Shown piece after piece: positions 18,385 through 30,351 of a DNA stretch of 64,000 bases. The notes under the pieces were generated by a model. It had not been told where the DNA came from and made no database searches. It worked only from the letters and a program-made list of their open reading frames with translations. Source of the DNA: Stutzerimonas sp. S1 (GTDB lineage Bacteria > Pseudomonadota > Gammaproteobacteria > Pseudomonadales > Pseudomonadaceae). Made by a program: the position numbers and the translations under genes. The first letter of the stretch is position 1; each line of letters opens with the position of its first letter. Location of the stretch: positions 310,001-374,000 of the forward strand of contig NZ_JAOEIY010000005.1 in assembly GCF_025966695.1 (NCBI RefSeq), given 5' to 3'.

Positions 18385-18876
18385 ATGAACCTGGCCAGCC
18401 CACGTTCTCTTTTCCTTCTCGCCTTTATCGGCTGCGTCGCGATGATGGGCGCGGCGCTGTATCTGGAACACGTGGTCGGCCTGGCACCGTGCCCGCTATG
18501 CATCGTGCAGCGGATCTGTGTCATCGGCTTCGGACTGGTCTGTTTGATCGCAGCCCTGCACGGTCCGGCGAGCGTTGGTCGGCGTGTCTATGCCGCGCTG
18601 GCGTTATTCTTCGCTGTCGCCGGTGGGGCTACCGCGAGCCGTCAGATCTGGCTGCAGAGCGTTCCAGCCGATGAGTTGCCGAGCTGTCTTCCGAGCCTGG
18701 AATACATGATGGAAGCGCTTCCATTTCAGGAAATTGCGCGTCTGGTGCTGCATGGCACCGCCGAATGTGCAGAGGTCAGCTGGACCTTGCTGGGTATGAG
18801 CATTCCGGAATGGAGCCTGTTGGCCTTCATCGTTATGGCTTTGTTCTGCGGTTGGCAGTTGTTGCGTCGCGACTGA
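18385..18876 (+). CDS. dsbB: Disulfide bond formation protein B
   Basis: A 163-residue inner-membrane protein with four predicted helices that re-oxidises DsbA and passes electrons to quinone. The two catalytic cysteine pairs are visible: C36/C39 in APCPLC and C101/C128 in the second periplasmic loop. In P. aeruginosa the gene at this place (between hemY and algQ) is called dsbH, one of two dsbB paralogues. A 256-base gap to rsd follows; it holds no gene that I can see. Confidence 0.95.
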   Translation: MNLASPRSLFLLAFIGCVAMMGAALYLEHVVGLAPCPLCIVQRICVIGFGLVCLIAALHGPASVGRRVYAALALFFAVAGGATASRQIWLQSVPADELPSCLPSLEYMMEALPFQEIARLVLHGTAECAEVSWTLLGMSIPEWSLLAFIVMALFCGWQLLRRD

Positions 18877-19132
18877 CCGACGCATCACCAGCGAACTCCT
18901 TGCCTTTGTTTATGTCTTTGATGAAGCGGAACGCGTGGAGGCCGAGCCTCAGCCTGCAGGCGGAAAAAATCGCTGGCATTGCTTGAAGCTTCGGACGCTG
19001 CGGCATAGTCTGCTCGAGCGGTGACGGAAATTTGCCATTCGACGCCGCCACTCACCCAAAGGCCGATACCGAAAGACAAAAAACCGTCTCGGAAGGCGAA
19101 TAAGTATTTTCGATTAGGGAAGTGAGGTCATC

Positions 19133-19597
19133 ATGCTTGAGAGCTGTCGGAACGCCCAGGAACGCTGGGGTGGTGTGCACCTGCTGATCGACCGCTGGCT
19201 GCAGGAGCGTCATGCGCTTATCCACGCCTACGCGGCGCTGCACGTGGAAAACGACGCCGCTACCCGCCAGGCATTGCAGAAATTCTGCGAATTGCTGGTC
19301 GACTACGTGTCCGCCGGTCATTTCGAGATCTACGAACAACTGATGGCCGAGGCCGAGGCTTTCGGCGATGTCCGTGGTATCGAGCTTGCCAAGCAGATCT
19401 ACCCGCGCATCGAAACCATCACCCAGGCTGCGCTGACCTTCAATGATCGCTGCGAGAAAGGCGATTGCCTTGGAAGTCCCGGCCTTGGCGATGAACTCAA
19501 GCAGCTCGGCCAACTGCTGCATGAGCGCTTCGAGCTGGAAGATTGCCTGATCGAAGTGCTGCACACCGCGCACAAGCAGACCGCTGTCACGGCCTGA
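19133..19597 (+). CDS. rsd: Anti-sigma-70 factor Rsd/AlgQ
   Basis: A 154-residue helical protein. Rsd/AlgQ binds the housekeeping sigma factor RpoD in slow-growing cells and, in Pseudomonas, influences alginate and siderophore production. The start [20 protein letters not shown] and the block [23 protein letters not shown] are typical. A putative ribosome site (GGGAAGTGAGG) precedes ATG 19133. The order dsbB-rsd-algP is conserved in Pseudomonas. Confidence 0.95.
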   Translation: MLESCRNAQERWGGVHLLIDRWLQERHALIHAYAALHVENDAATRQALQKFCELLVDYVSAGHFEIYEQLMAEAEAFGDVRGIELAKQIYPRIETITQAALTFNDRCEKGDCLGSPGLGDELKQLGQLLHERFELEDCLIEVLHTAHKQTAVTA

Positions 19598-19717
19598 TCA
19601 TCGCTTTCCCCCGTCTGAGGGTTCTTCCTCGCGCCAGTACGTCGCGCGGTTGAGCTCTGGCGGGCACCCTGGCAGCGGTCTAGTATGACCGCATCGAACC
19701 CGCCAGGAGGCATCTAC

Positions 19718-20512
19718 ATGCCCGCGAAGAAGAAGTCGGTCACCACCCCGCTGCACCTGCTCCAGCAATTGTCGGACACCCTCATCGAGCACTTGGACAA
19801 GGCCTGCCAGCTGGCGTTAAAGGATGCCGAAGGCATGCTCGCCAAGTTGGAGAAGCAGCGCGGCAAGGCGCAGGACAGACTGTCGAAGGCCCGCGCCAAG
19901 CTGGACGAAGCCGGGAGCGCCGGCCGCACCAAGGCCCAGGGCAAGGCACGGGCACGTATCGGTGAGCTGGAAGAGCTGATCGCACTGCTGCAGGCGCGCC
20001 AGAGCGACGTGCTCGGTTACATCGCCGAACTCAAGCGCGACATCGCGCAGAGTCTGCATCTGGCACAGGGTGTCCGCCAGGTCGGCGAATCTGCCGGGAA
20101 AGCGCTGCAGGCGCGCAACCAGCCTCCTGCTGCCGCGCCCAAGACCGCAACCGCAGCGCGTAAGCTGGCGCCGAAGACCAAGCCCGCAGCGAGCACCGCG
20201 GCGAAGGCCGTCGGCAAACCGGCAGCATCGCGGACGAGCCCAGCCAAGCCCGCTGCTGCGGTGAAGGCGCCGGCCAGCAAACCGGGTTCCACCCCAAAAT
20301 CGCCAGCGGCCACCAGGCCTGCTACCAAGAAGCCGGCTGCAGCGAGCAAACCAGCCGCCGAGAAGGCGCCCGCCAGTAAGCCGGCTGCCAGCAAGCCGGC
20401 AGTCAGGAAGCCAGCTGCGGCAAGCAAGCCGCCTGCTGCCAAGAAGCCCGTGGCGCGCAAGTCTACCGAAACCGGCGCTGCACCCACTCAGGCGCCGCTC
20501 AACTCCCGCTGA
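19718..20512 (+). CDS. algP: AlgP (AlgR3), histone H1-like regulatory protein
   Basis: A 264-residue protein. ATG 19718 (MPAKKKSVTTPLHLLQQ) follows CCAGGAGG. The N-terminal 130 residues form a helical, coiled-coil-like domain (LIEHLDKACQLALKDAEGML). The C-terminal half is a long run of Lys-Pro-Ala repeats resembling the histone H1 tail, which probably binds DNA non-specifically. In P. aeruginosa AlgP affects alginate gene expression and its repeat region varies between strains. Its 3' end overlaps the convergent TIGR02444 gene by 25 bases. Confidence 0.95.
   Translation: MPAKKKSVTTPLHLLQQLSDTLIEHLDKACQLALKDAEGMLAKLEKQRGKAQDRLSKARAKLDEAGSAGRTKAQGKARARIGELEELIALLQARQSDVLGYIAELKRDIAQSLHLAQGVRQVGESAGKALQARNQPPAAAPKTATAARKLAPKTKPAASTAAKAVGKPAASRTSPAKPAAAVKAPASKPGSTPKSPAATRPATKKPAAASKPAAEKAPASKPAASKPAVRKPAAASKPPAAKKPVARKSTETGAAPTQAPLNSR
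20140..20460 (+). repeat. Lys-Pro-Ala coding repeats in algP
   Basis: Degenerate tandem units around the codons for KPAA, KPAAxK and KAPASKPA recur across this span, with AAG/AAA-CCG/CCA-GCC/GCT variation. Such arrays are known to change length by recombination in P. aeruginosa algP. Limits are approximate. Confidence 0.7.
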
Positions 20513-20970
20513 GTCTGCACTGCCGCATCGCGCAGCACCGCAAGGGCTGCGCGATATTCACTGCCGGTCGCAGCCGCCAGCAGCCCCAGCCAGCCCGAAC
20601 TGGTCGCTCCCGAACGCCAACCCCGGGTGACCCGTTCGAGCCGCCCCAACACTATCCGTTCCGCCTGCAATTCCAGTGCTTTGAGTTGTTCGCGCAGCTG
20701 GCTGAGCTCGGCATCCTGCTTCGCCCGCGCCCGCCAATCCTGGCGCAGACGACGTAGCGGTAGCAGCGTTTGCTGTTGCCAAGGCATGGCGATCTCGCTC
20801 AGCTGCTGCAGGCGCTCCGGCGTGGCGTCGATGTGACGGGCCTCCAGCCAGGCGGCGCAAAGCAGCAGGCAGACGTCAGCTCCATGCTCCTGCAGCTCCA
20901 GGCAAGCGCTTTCGACGCCGGGGCGGGCGTAGCAGGCAAGGGCGAAGGTCCAGAGATCGGCTGTGGGCAT
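20488..20970 (-). CDS. TIGR02444 family protein (unknown function)
   Basis: A 160-residue soluble protein. ATG 20970 gives MPTADLWTFALACYARPGVE, the typical start of the TIGR02444 (DUF2390) family, with the conserved ELQEHGADVCLLLCAAWLE next. The C-terminal half is a basic helix region. Function unknown. It is divergent from yheS (starts 68 bases apart) and its 3' end overlaps that of algP. The pairing with the adjacent ABC-F gene recurs in Pseudomonas. Confidence 0.85.
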   Translation of the reverse strand: MPTADLWTFALACYARPGVESACLELQEHGADVCLLLCAAWLEARHIDATPERLQQLSEIAMPWQQQTLLPLRRLRQDWRARAKQDAELSQLREQLKALELQAERIVLGRLERVTRGWRSGATSSGWLGLLAAATGSEYRAALAVLRDAAVQTQRELSGA

Positions 20971-21037
20971 GGGCTCGGCTTTTTTTCGTCGACGTCCGGC
21001 TGGCGTTCCAGGCGAACTGATAAACTTCGCCGCCATT

Positions 21038-22944
<1,907 letters not shown>

Positions 22945-22948
<4 letters not shown>

Positions 22949-23529
22949 CCGAGCGGCTGCTGATGCTCTCCGGACAATGGCGCGAGCCACTGCTGCTGGG
23001 TCTGCAGGTACTGCTGATCCTGCTGGTCGCCTACGTGTTGCAACGTCTGCTCGCGCGCGGGCTGACGCGCCTGGGCAGCCGCTATCCACTACCGCCGGAG
23101 TTGCTGCTGCCGGTGCGCGGAGGCATCCGCTGGTTCATCATGGGTGGCGCCTTGATCATGGTGCTCGAGCGCCTCGGCGTGTCCGCCACCGTGCTGTGGA
23201 CTGCGCTCTCCGGCTTCGTCGCGGTGGCGGCGGTTGCCTTCTTTGCGATCTGGAGCGTGCTGTCCAACCTGCTCTGTGCGGTGCTGATTTTCACCGTCGG
23301 GCCGTTTCGGCTCGGCGATGTGGTGGAGATCGTCGAAGCGTTCGACAAGCCCATCGTCAAAGGCCGCGTCATCGACATCAATCTGCTCTACACCACTCTC
23401 GAGGAAAGCGCCGAGAGCGAAACCGGAGCGATCGTCCAGGTGCCCAACAGCCTGTTTTTCCAGAAGGCAACGCGCCGCTGGCGCGGTAGCGAAATGCAGT
23501 TCACCCAACACACCCCCAACGAGAAGTAA
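22945..23529 (+). CDS. MscS-family mechanosensitive channel protein, small
   Basis: A 194-residue membrane protein. Three helices (LLLGLQVLLILLVAYVL, FIMGGALIMVLERLGV, GFVAVAAVAFFAIWSVLSNLL) are followed by the MscS beta domain (FTVGPFRLGDVVEIVEAFDKPIVKGRV and QVPNSLFF). It is shorter than E. coli MscS (286 residues) and lacks most of the C-terminal alpha/beta cage. It is predicted to release solutes under osmotic downshock. Start ATG overlaps the yheS stop. Confidence 0.9.
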
Positions 23530-23535
23530 CTCCCT

Positions 23536-24294
23536 ATGGAATGGCTTAGCAACCCGGAAATCTGGGTCGCATTTCTGACCCTGACCGCCCTGGAAATCGT
23601 CCTTGGCATCGACAACATCATCTTCATCTCGATCCTCGTCGGCCGTCTACCCAAGGAACAGCAGCCGAAGGCGCGTTTCTTCGGTCTGGCACTGGCGATG
23701 GGTACGCGAATCCTGCTGTTGTTGTCGATCGCCTGGGTTATGCGTCTGACCAACGACCTGTTCACGGTGCTCGGGCAGGGCATCTCCGGTCGCGACCTGA
23801 TTCTGTTCTTCGGCGGCCTGTTTCTGCTGTTCAAGAGCACCATGGAAATCTGGCATAGCGTGGAAGGCGAGGAGACGGAGCAGACCGCAGGAAGTGCGGC
23901 CAAGGCCGGCTTCATGGGGGTGATCCTGCAGATCGCAGTGATCGACATCATCTTCTCGCTGGACTCGGTGATCACCGCCGTGGGGCTGGTGCAGAACGTT
24001 CCGGTGATGGTCGCTGCGATCGTCATCGCGGTGCTGGTGATGATGATGGCTGCCGGTACCATCAGCGACTTCATCGAGAAGCACCCGACGCTGAAGATTC
24101 TCGCGCTGTCGTTCCTCATTGTGGTTGGCACCCTGCTGATCGCCGAAGCGTTCGGCGTGCACGTACCCAAGGGCTACGTCTACTTCGCGATGGCATTCTC
24201 GCTGGGCGTGGAGGCGCTGAACATTCGCATGCGCAAGGCCATGGGGCACAAGCTCAAGGAGCCGGTGAAGCTCGGCAAGGACATGCCAGACTAA
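23536..24294 (+). CDS. TerC family integral membrane protein
   Basis: A 252-residue protein with about seven hydrophobic segments. The family motifs LEIVLGIDNIIFISILV (residues about 17-33) and VIDIIFSLDSVITAVGLV (about 136-153), each with conserved Asp/Asn in a membrane helix, are intact; these are candidate metal-ion ligands. TerC-family proteins are linked to tellurite resistance and manganese or other metal export; the substrate here is not known. It lies 6 bases after the MscS-type gene and probably in one operon with yheS. Confidence 0.93.
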   Translation: MEWLSNPEIWVAFLTLTALEIVLGIDNIIFISILVGRLPKEQQPKARFFGLALAMGTRILLLLSIAWVMRLTNDLFTVLGQGISGRDLILFFGGLFLLFKSTMEIWHSVEGEETEQTAGSAAKAGFMGVILQIAVIDIIFSLDSVITAVGLVQNVPVMVAAIVIAVLVMMMAAGTISDFIEKHPTLKILALSFLIVVGTLLIAEAFGVHVPKGYVYFAMAFSLGVEALNIRMRKAMGHKLKEPVKLGKDMPD

Positions 24295-24302
24295 ATTGAA
24301 CT

Positions 24303-24325
24303 GCCGACCCGCCTGTGCGGTCGGC
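24303..24325 (+). terminator. Hairpin between terC-type and lysE-type genes
   Basis: GCCGACCCGC and GCGGTCGGC pair around a CTGT loop with one bulged C, followed by GTCGTTTACC. The stem is stable but the U run is short, so termination may be partial. Confidence 0.4.
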
Positions 24326-24349
24326 GTCGTTTACCGCAGGAGAGCTCTC

Positions 24350-24979
24350 ATGGCACTGGAAACCTGGCTTGCCTTCTTCGTTGCCTGTTGGGTCATCAGT
24401 CTGTCGCCGGGTGCAGGGGCCATCGCCTCGATGTCCTGCGGTCTGCAGTACGGCTTCTGGCGCGGTTACTGGAATGCCATCGGTCTGCAGGTGGCGCTGG
24501 TGCTGCAGATCGCCATCGTCGCAGCCGGCGTGGGTGCGGTGCTCGCAACCTCCGAGCTGGCGTTCAGCCTGATCAAGTGGTTCGGCGTCGGCTATCTGCT
24601 CTGGCTGGCGCTCAAGCAGTGGCAGGCACAGCCCGAGGCTCTCGACGATTCGGCCGCGCCGCGGGCGATCGGCCGACCGTTGAGTCTGGTGCTGCGCGGC
24701 TTCCTGGTGAATGCCAGCAACCCCAAGGCCATCGTCTTCATCCTTGCGGTGTTGCCGCAGTTCCTCGATCCGCAGCGGCCACTGCTGCTGCAGTACAGCG
24801 AGATGGCCGCGACCATGGTGGCGGTCGATCTGATCGTCATGGCGGGCTACACCGGCCTGGCGGCCAAGGTGCTGCGGCTGCTGCGCACGCCGCGTCAGCA
24901 GCGTCTGGTCAATCGCAGCTTCGCGGTCATGTTCGCGGGCGCTGCGGCGCTGTTGGCCACCGTGCGACGGGCCGCGTGA
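24350..24979 (+). CDS. LysE family amino-acid exporter
   Basis: A 209-residue inner-membrane protein of the LysE/RhtB family, which exports amino acids or related small molecules. ATG 24350 follows AGGAGAGC. The start WLAFFVACWVISLSPGAGAI matches the family's first helix with its SPGPG-like turn, and GFLVNASNPKAIVFILAVLPQF is the conserved middle motif. Five or six membrane helices. Substrate cannot be told. It overlaps the next gene by one base (TGATG). Confidence 0.92.
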   Translation: MALETWLAFFVACWVISLSPGAGAIASMSCGLQYGFWRGYWNAIGLQVALVLQIAIVAAGVGAVLATSELAFSLIKWFGVGYLLWLALKQWQAQPEALDDSAAPRAIGRPLSLVLRGFLVNASNPKAIVFILAVLPQFLDPQRPLLLQYSEMAATMVAVDLIVMAGYTGLAAKVLRLLRTPRQQRLVNRSFAVMFAGAAALLATVRRAA

Positions 24980-25455
24980 TGCCGGAGGCGACAGTGCTAC
25001 GGGTGTGGATCGACGCCGATGCCTGCCCTCGCGCGGCCAAGGATCAGGTGATCAAGTTTGCCTTGAAACGCAAGTTCGAGGTGCTGCTGGTGGCTGGGCA
25101 GAGCCAGGTCAAACCGGCCTTCGCTTGCGTACGGCTGATCGTCGTGCCGAGTGGTCCGGATGCCGCCGATGATTATCTGGTTGAGTACGCCGTGCCCGGC
25201 GATCTGGTGATCTGCAGCGATGTGCCGCTGGCCGATCGATTGGTGAAGAAGGGCGTGATCGCGTTGGACCCGCGCGGGCGTGAGTTCGACGTGCGCAACA
25301 TGGGTGAACGTCTGGCGGTACGCAACCTGTTCACCGATCTGCGTGAGCAGGGCCAGGTCGGCGGCGGCCAGGCGGCTTACGGCGAGCGGGATCGCCAGGC
25401 ATTCGCCAACGCACTGGATCGCCTGCTGACGCAGTTGGTACGGGCCCGCGGCTGA
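24979..25455 (+). CDS. yaiI: UPF0178 family protein YaiI
   Basis: A 158-residue protein of the YaiI/YqxD (DUF188) family, thought to be PIN-like from its fold. The conserved VWIDADACPRAAKDQVIK (about residues 9-26) and ADDYLVEYAVPGDLVICSDVPLADRLVKKG are present, with acidic residues at the putative active site. Function unproven. ATG 24979 overlaps the stop of the lysE-type gene, indicating coupling. Confidence 0.92.
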   Translation: MPEATVLRVWIDADACPRAAKDQVIKFALKRKFEVLLVAGQSQVKPAFACVRLIVVPSGPDAADDYLVEYAVPGDLVICSDVPLADRLVKKGVIALDPRGREFDVRNMGERLAVRNLFTDLREQGQVGGGQAAYGERDRQAFANALDRLLTQLVRARG

Positions 25456-25491
25456 TGCTTGCGCGCAGCGGTGAACGGTTCAGCTGATGAT

Positions 25492-25962
25492 CTAGCCGCA
25501 CAGGTAGGTTCCGGTGCCGACGGCTACCAGGGTGCCGGTTTCGTTGTGCAATTCCGAGCGAACCACTGCCACCTTGTTGCCCGAGCGTAGCAGCACGGCG
25601 GTCGCGCTGAAGCGCTGGCCGCGCCCGGGGCGCAGATAGTCGATGCGCAGATCGATAGTGCCGAGGCGGGCCAGGCGCGTACTGCGCTCGGCGGTGCTGA
25701 GGTGCTGGTGTCGGTCGAACGCGCCGACCATTGCCATGGCACCGCCGGCCACATCCAGCAACGAGGCAATCACGCCGCCGTGGAGCATGCCGTGGACAAA
25801 GTTGCCGATCAGCTCCTGTTTCATCGACAGATGCATCACCACCCGTTCGGCGGAGATTTCGTCGAGCTCTATGCCGAGCATCTGATTGAACGGAATGCGT
25901 TCAAATATCTGGCGGACGGCCTGGAGCTGTTCATCGGCCGGCACGGCTGGCTGCTGGGTCAT
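25492..25962 (-). CDS. Hotdog-fold thioesterase, PaaI-like
   Basis: A 156-residue protein. ATG 25962 is chosen because the coding homology starts there (MTQQPAVPADEQLQAVRQIF). The hotdog motif GNFVHGMLHGGVIASLLDVAGG lies at about residues 57-78, where a conserved His-Gly-Gly and Asp occupy the thioesterase active-site positions. It probably hydrolyses an acyl-CoA. Convergent with yaiI and followed upstream by elbB on the same strand after 150 bases and a terminator. Confidence 0.85.
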   Translation of the reverse strand: MTQQPAVPADEQLQAVRQIFERIPFNQMLGIELDEISAERVVMHLSMKQELIGNFVHGMLHGGVIASLLDVAGGAMAMVGAFDRHQHLSTAERSTRLARLGTIDLRIDYLRPGRGQRFSATAVLLRSGNKVAVVRSELHNETGTLVAVGTGTYLCG

Positions 25963-26068
25963 GGCGATTGTCCCGGATGGCGAGAAGCTCACGCTGCCCG
26001 AGTCGCCGGGCGCTGACCAGAGGGGCGGCGCGAGCGGCGGTACGATTGGCCGGATAGCCGTGCGCAAG

Positions 26069-26094
26069 AAAAAATCCCGGGCAGGAGCCCGGGA
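26069..26094 (-). terminator. Rho-independent terminator of elbB
   Basis: On the minus strand TCCCGGG and CCCGGGA pair around a CTCCTG loop and are followed by six T residues. It lies 19 bases past the elbB stop. Confidence 0.85.
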
Positions 26095-26112
26095 CTCCAG
26101 AAGCGCAGCTGA

Positions 26113-26778
26113 TCAGTCTTCGACCGTCAGTTCCAGCACGCGGTCGACCAGTTTGTAGATGCCGGATGCGGCCTCGCTGATCGATTGCGCGAGCATGTAG
26201 GCCGGTGTGGTGACCAGCTTGTGCTTGCGGTCCTCGACGATCTCACTGACCTCGCAGGGCTGGTGCTCGGCGCCCATTTCCTGAACTGCCCGCGCCGCGT
26301 CGCTTTCGTCGCTGCCGAGGGTGCAGACCACTCCGGCACCGAAGATCTGCCGGGCCATGGTCGGTGCGATGCACATCAAGCCGATCGGTTTGCCCGCCTG
26401 GGCGAAGGCCTGAGCCAGAGAGAGTACCTCTGGCAGTACCTTGCTGGCGGCACCCTCCATGGCGAAGGTGGAGAGGTTCTTCGCCGCGCCGAAGCCGCCA
26501 GGCATGATCAGCGCATCGAAATCCTCGACGCGGGCCTCGCGCAGGTCCTTGATTTCGCCTCGGGCAAGACGTGCCGACTCGGTGAGCACGTTGCGCGACT
26601 CGGGCATCTCCTCGCCAGTGAGGTGGTTGATCACATGCATTTGCGCCACATTCGGCGCGAAGCACTGCACCTGGGCGCCGCGCTGATCCAGGCGCAACAG
26701 GGTGATCACGCTTTCATAGATTTCCGAGCCGTCGTAGACGCCACAGCCGGAAAGGATCACGGCGACTTTCTTGTTCAT
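26113..26778 (-). CDS. elbB: Isoprenoid biosynthesis glyoxalase ElbB
   Basis: A 221-residue DJ-1/PfpI-superfamily protein. The N-terminus VAVILSGCGVYDGSEIYESV and the nucleophile region GLMCIAPTMARQIF (cysteine in the elbow) identify ElbB (YhbL). E. coli ElbB has weak glyoxalase III activity and was linked to isoprenoid formation; the physiological role is uncertain. Divergent from hemB, with a 291-base intergenic region that contains the Pho box array near its hemB end. Confidence 0.93.
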   Translation of the reverse strand: MNKKVAVILSGCGVYDGSEIYESVITLLRLDQRGAQVQCFAPNVAQMHVINHLTGEEMPESRNVLTESARLARGEIKDLREARVEDFDALIMPGGFGAAKNLSTFAMEGAASKVLPEVLSLAQAFAQAGKPIGLMCIAPTMARQIFGAGVVCTLGSDESDAARAVQEMGAEHQPCEVSEIVEDRKHKLVTTPAYMLAQSISEAASGIYKLVDRVLELTVED

Positions 26779-26997
26779 AGCGATACTCCTGGTCTAGACC
26801 GGACCGATGAGGCCCTGCGATGCGTCGATGCTAAAGCGTAGGCGGGGGCAGAGGTAGTCCCTGCATGCAGGTTGGATTCGCCAGCCTCGTTGGTGTTCAG
26901 TCCACGGCTCTGCGTTGGGTATGCGCGCGCTTAAAGCACTGGCAGTGACCGGCGAGGGTGGCGACAATGAGTCGATCTTTTCGCGGCGTGGTGCGGT

Positions 26998-28083
<1,086 letters not shown>

Positions 28084-28100
28084 GCCCGCGAGGCAGTTGC

Positions 28101-30302
28101 ATGACCAATCAAGGACTCAGCGAAACGGAATTGCAGGACGCGACCGACGAGGCGCCGCCGCTGAACGAGGCGGTGGCCGAGGTGGTCGCGCTCGAGGAGG
28201 CGTTGCCGGTGCCGATCGCACCGACGATTACCAATCTCGACGACAGCAGCCTGTATATCCACCGCGAGCTGTCGCAGCTGCAGTTCAATATCCGCGTGCT
28301 CGAACAGGCTCTGGACGAGTCCAATCCGCTGTTGGAGCGGCTGAAGTTCCTGCTGATCTTCTCCAGCAACCTGGACGAGTTCTTCGAAATCCGCGTCGCT
28401 GGACTGAAGAAGCAGGTCGCCTTCGCCCGCGAGCAGGCTGGGGCCGATGGCTTGCAACCGCACCAGGCACTGGCGCGTATCTCAGAGCTGGTGCACGAGC
28501 AGGTCGACCGGCAGTACGCGATTCTCAACCATGTACTGTTGCCGGCGCTGTCCGAGCACGGCATTCGCTTCATTCGCCGGCGTCACTGGACCACCAAGAT
28601 CAAGACGTGGGTGCGACGTTACTTCCGCGACGAGATCGCGCCGATCGTCACGCCGATCGGTCTCGATCCCACTCACCCGTTCCCCTTGCTGGTGAACAAG
28701 AGTCTGAACTTCATCGTCGAGCTGGAAGGCATCGATGCCTTCGGTCGCGACTCGGGCCTGGCGATCATTCCGGCGCCCCGTCTGCTGCCGCGGGTCATTC
28801 GCGTGCCGGAAGCGGTGGGCGGGGCGGGCGATAATTTCGTATTCCTTTCCTCGATGATCCACGCCCATGCCGACGACCTGTTCCATGGCATGCGCGTCAA
28901 GGGCTGCTACCAGTTCCGTCTGACCCGCAACGCGGACCTGTCGGTGGATACCGAGGATGTCGAGGACCTGGCACGTGCCCTGCGCGGAGAGCTGATCTCG
29001 CGGCGCTATGGTGATGCGGTGCGGCTGGAAGTGGCCGACACCTGTCCCCAGCATCTGGCCGATTTCCTGCTCAAGCAGTTCAGTCTTGGCGAGAGCGAGC
29101 TGTATCGCGTCAACGGCCCGGTGAACCTGACCCGACTGTTCAGCATCACCGGGCTGGACAGCCACCCGGAGTTGCAATATTCGCCGTTCACACCGGCGAT
29201 TCCCAAGCCGCTGCAGAACAGCGGCAATATCTTCAACGTGGTGCGCAAGCAGGACATCCTGTTGATGCATCCGTTCGAATCGTTCACCCCGGTGATCGAC
29301 CTGCTGCGCGAGGCGGCCAAGGATCCAAGCGTGCTGGCAGTGAAGCAGACGCTGTATCGCTCGGGCGCCAACTCCGAGATTGTCGACGCGCTGGTCGAGG
29401 CGGCGCGCAATGGCAAGGAGGTCACCGCGGTGATCGAGCTGCGCGCGCGCTTCGACGAGGAGTCCAACCTGCAGCTGGCCACTCGTCTGCAGCAGGCCGG
29501 CGCAGTGGTGATCTACGGCGTGGTGGGCTACAAAACCCACGCCAAGATGATGCTGATCCTGCGCCGCGAGAACGGCGAGCTGTGCCGCTACGCGCATCTG
29601 GGGACCGGTAACTACCACGCCGGCAATGCGCGCCTGTACACCGACTACAGCCTGCTGACCTCGGACGATGCGCTCTGCGAGGACGTTTCCAAGCTGTTCA
29701 GTCAGCTGATCGGCATGGGCAAAACCATGCGCATGAAGAAGCTGCTGCATGCGCCGTTTACCCTGAAGAAGGCCCTGCTCGATCTGATTGCGCAGGAGAC
29801 GCAGCACGCCAGCGAGGGCAAGCCGGCGCACATCATCCTCAAAGTCAATTCGCTGACCGATCCACGGATGATCAAGGCGCTGTACAAGGCCAGCCAGACG
29901 GGCGTGCGCGTGGATCTCATCGTGCGCGGCATGTGCTGCCTGCGGCCGGGCATTCCCGGAGTCTCGCACAATATCCAGGTACGCTCGATCATCGGGCGCT
30001 TCCTCGAGCACAGCCGGGTGTTCTATTTCTTCAACGACGGTGAGGAGAAACTCTACCTGTCCAGTGCCGACTGGATGGAGCGCAACCTGGATCGCCGTGT
30101 GGAAACCTGCTTCCCGGTCGAGGGCAAGAAATTGGTGATGCGGGTGAAGAAGGAGCTCGAAGGCTTCCTGACTGACAACACCCAGAGCTGGATCCTGCAG
30201 TCGGATGGCAGTTACGTGCGCAACAGTCCGAGCGGCAACCAGAACCCGCGTAACGCGCAGAACGCTCTGCTCGAGCGGCTGAGCAACCCGATTTCACGCT
30301 AG
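28101..30302 (+). CDS. ppk: Polyphosphate kinase 1
   Basis: Makes polyphosphate from ATP, with an autophosphorylated histidine intermediate. About 733 residues from ATG 28101 ([13 protein letters not shown]). A GTG at 28080 overlapping the hemB stop is an alternative start. The N-terminal domain begins [19 protein letters not shown]. The phospholipase-D-like C-terminal domains carry the catalytic regions [12 protein letters not shown] and [19 protein letters not shown]. The C-terminal tail is rich in Asn and Ser. It is convergent with ppx. Confidence 0.97.
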   Translation: MTNQGLSETELQDATDEAPPLNEAVAEVVALEEALPVPIAPTITNLDDSSLYIHRELSQLQFNIRVLEQALDESNPLLERLKFLLIFSSNLDEFFEIRVAGLKKQVAFAREQAGADGLQPHQALARISELVHEQVDRQYAILNHVLLPALSEHGIRFIRRRHWTTKIKTWVRRYFRDEIAPIVTPIGLDPTHPFPLLVNKSLNFIVELEGIDAFGRDSGLAIIPAPRLLPRVIRVPEAVGGAGDNFVFLSSMIHAHADDLFHGMRVKGCYQFRLTRNADLSVDTEDVEDLARALRGELISRRYGDAVRLEVADTCPQHLADFLLKQFSLGESELYRVNGPVNLTRLFSITGLDSHPELQYSPFTPAIPKPLQNSGNIFNVVRKQDILLMHPFESFTPVIDLLREAAKDPSVLAVKQTLYRSGANSEIVDALVEAARNGKEVTAVIELRARFDEESNLQLATRLQQAGAVVIYGVVGYKTHAKMMLILRRENGELCRYAHLGTGNYHAGNARLYTDYSLLTSDDALCEDVSKLFSQLIGMGKTMRMKKLLHAPFTLKKALLDLIAQETQHASEGKPAHIILKVNSLTDPRMIKALYKASQTGVRVDLIVRGMCCLRPGIPGVSHNIQVRSIIGRFLEHSRVFYFFNDGEEKLYLSSADWMERNLDRRVETCFPVEGKKLVMRVKKELEGFLTDNTQSWILQSDGSYVRNSPSGNQNPRNAQNALLERLSNPISR

Positions 30303-30306
30303 CGCA

Positions 30307-30333
30307 GGCGACTTACGACTGGGCGTAGTCGCC
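30307..30333. terminator. Hairpin between convergent ppk and ppx
   Basis: GGCGAC-T-TACG and CGTA-GTCGCC pair with one bulged base around an ACTGGG loop, in the 49-base gap between the two stops. No T run is present on either side, so its role as bidirectional terminator is a guess from position. Confidence 0.35.
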
Positions 30334-30351
30334 GTGCGACTCAGTGCGGAC

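Noticed and set aside
18893-18914. AlgU-like promoter (GAACTC-N16-TCTTTG) upstream of rsd
   Set aside because: The -10 part matches the TCTGA consensus poorly and lies about 220 bases from the gene.
20140-20460. Repeat array resembling a CRISPR
   Set aside because: The repeats are in-frame codons for Lys-Pro-Ala inside algP, with no equal-length unique spacers.
28482-30011. 509-codon open frame on the minus strand inside ppk
   Set aside because: Antisense shadow of a well-conserved gene, with composition rich in Gln, His and Arg as expected from the reversed codons.
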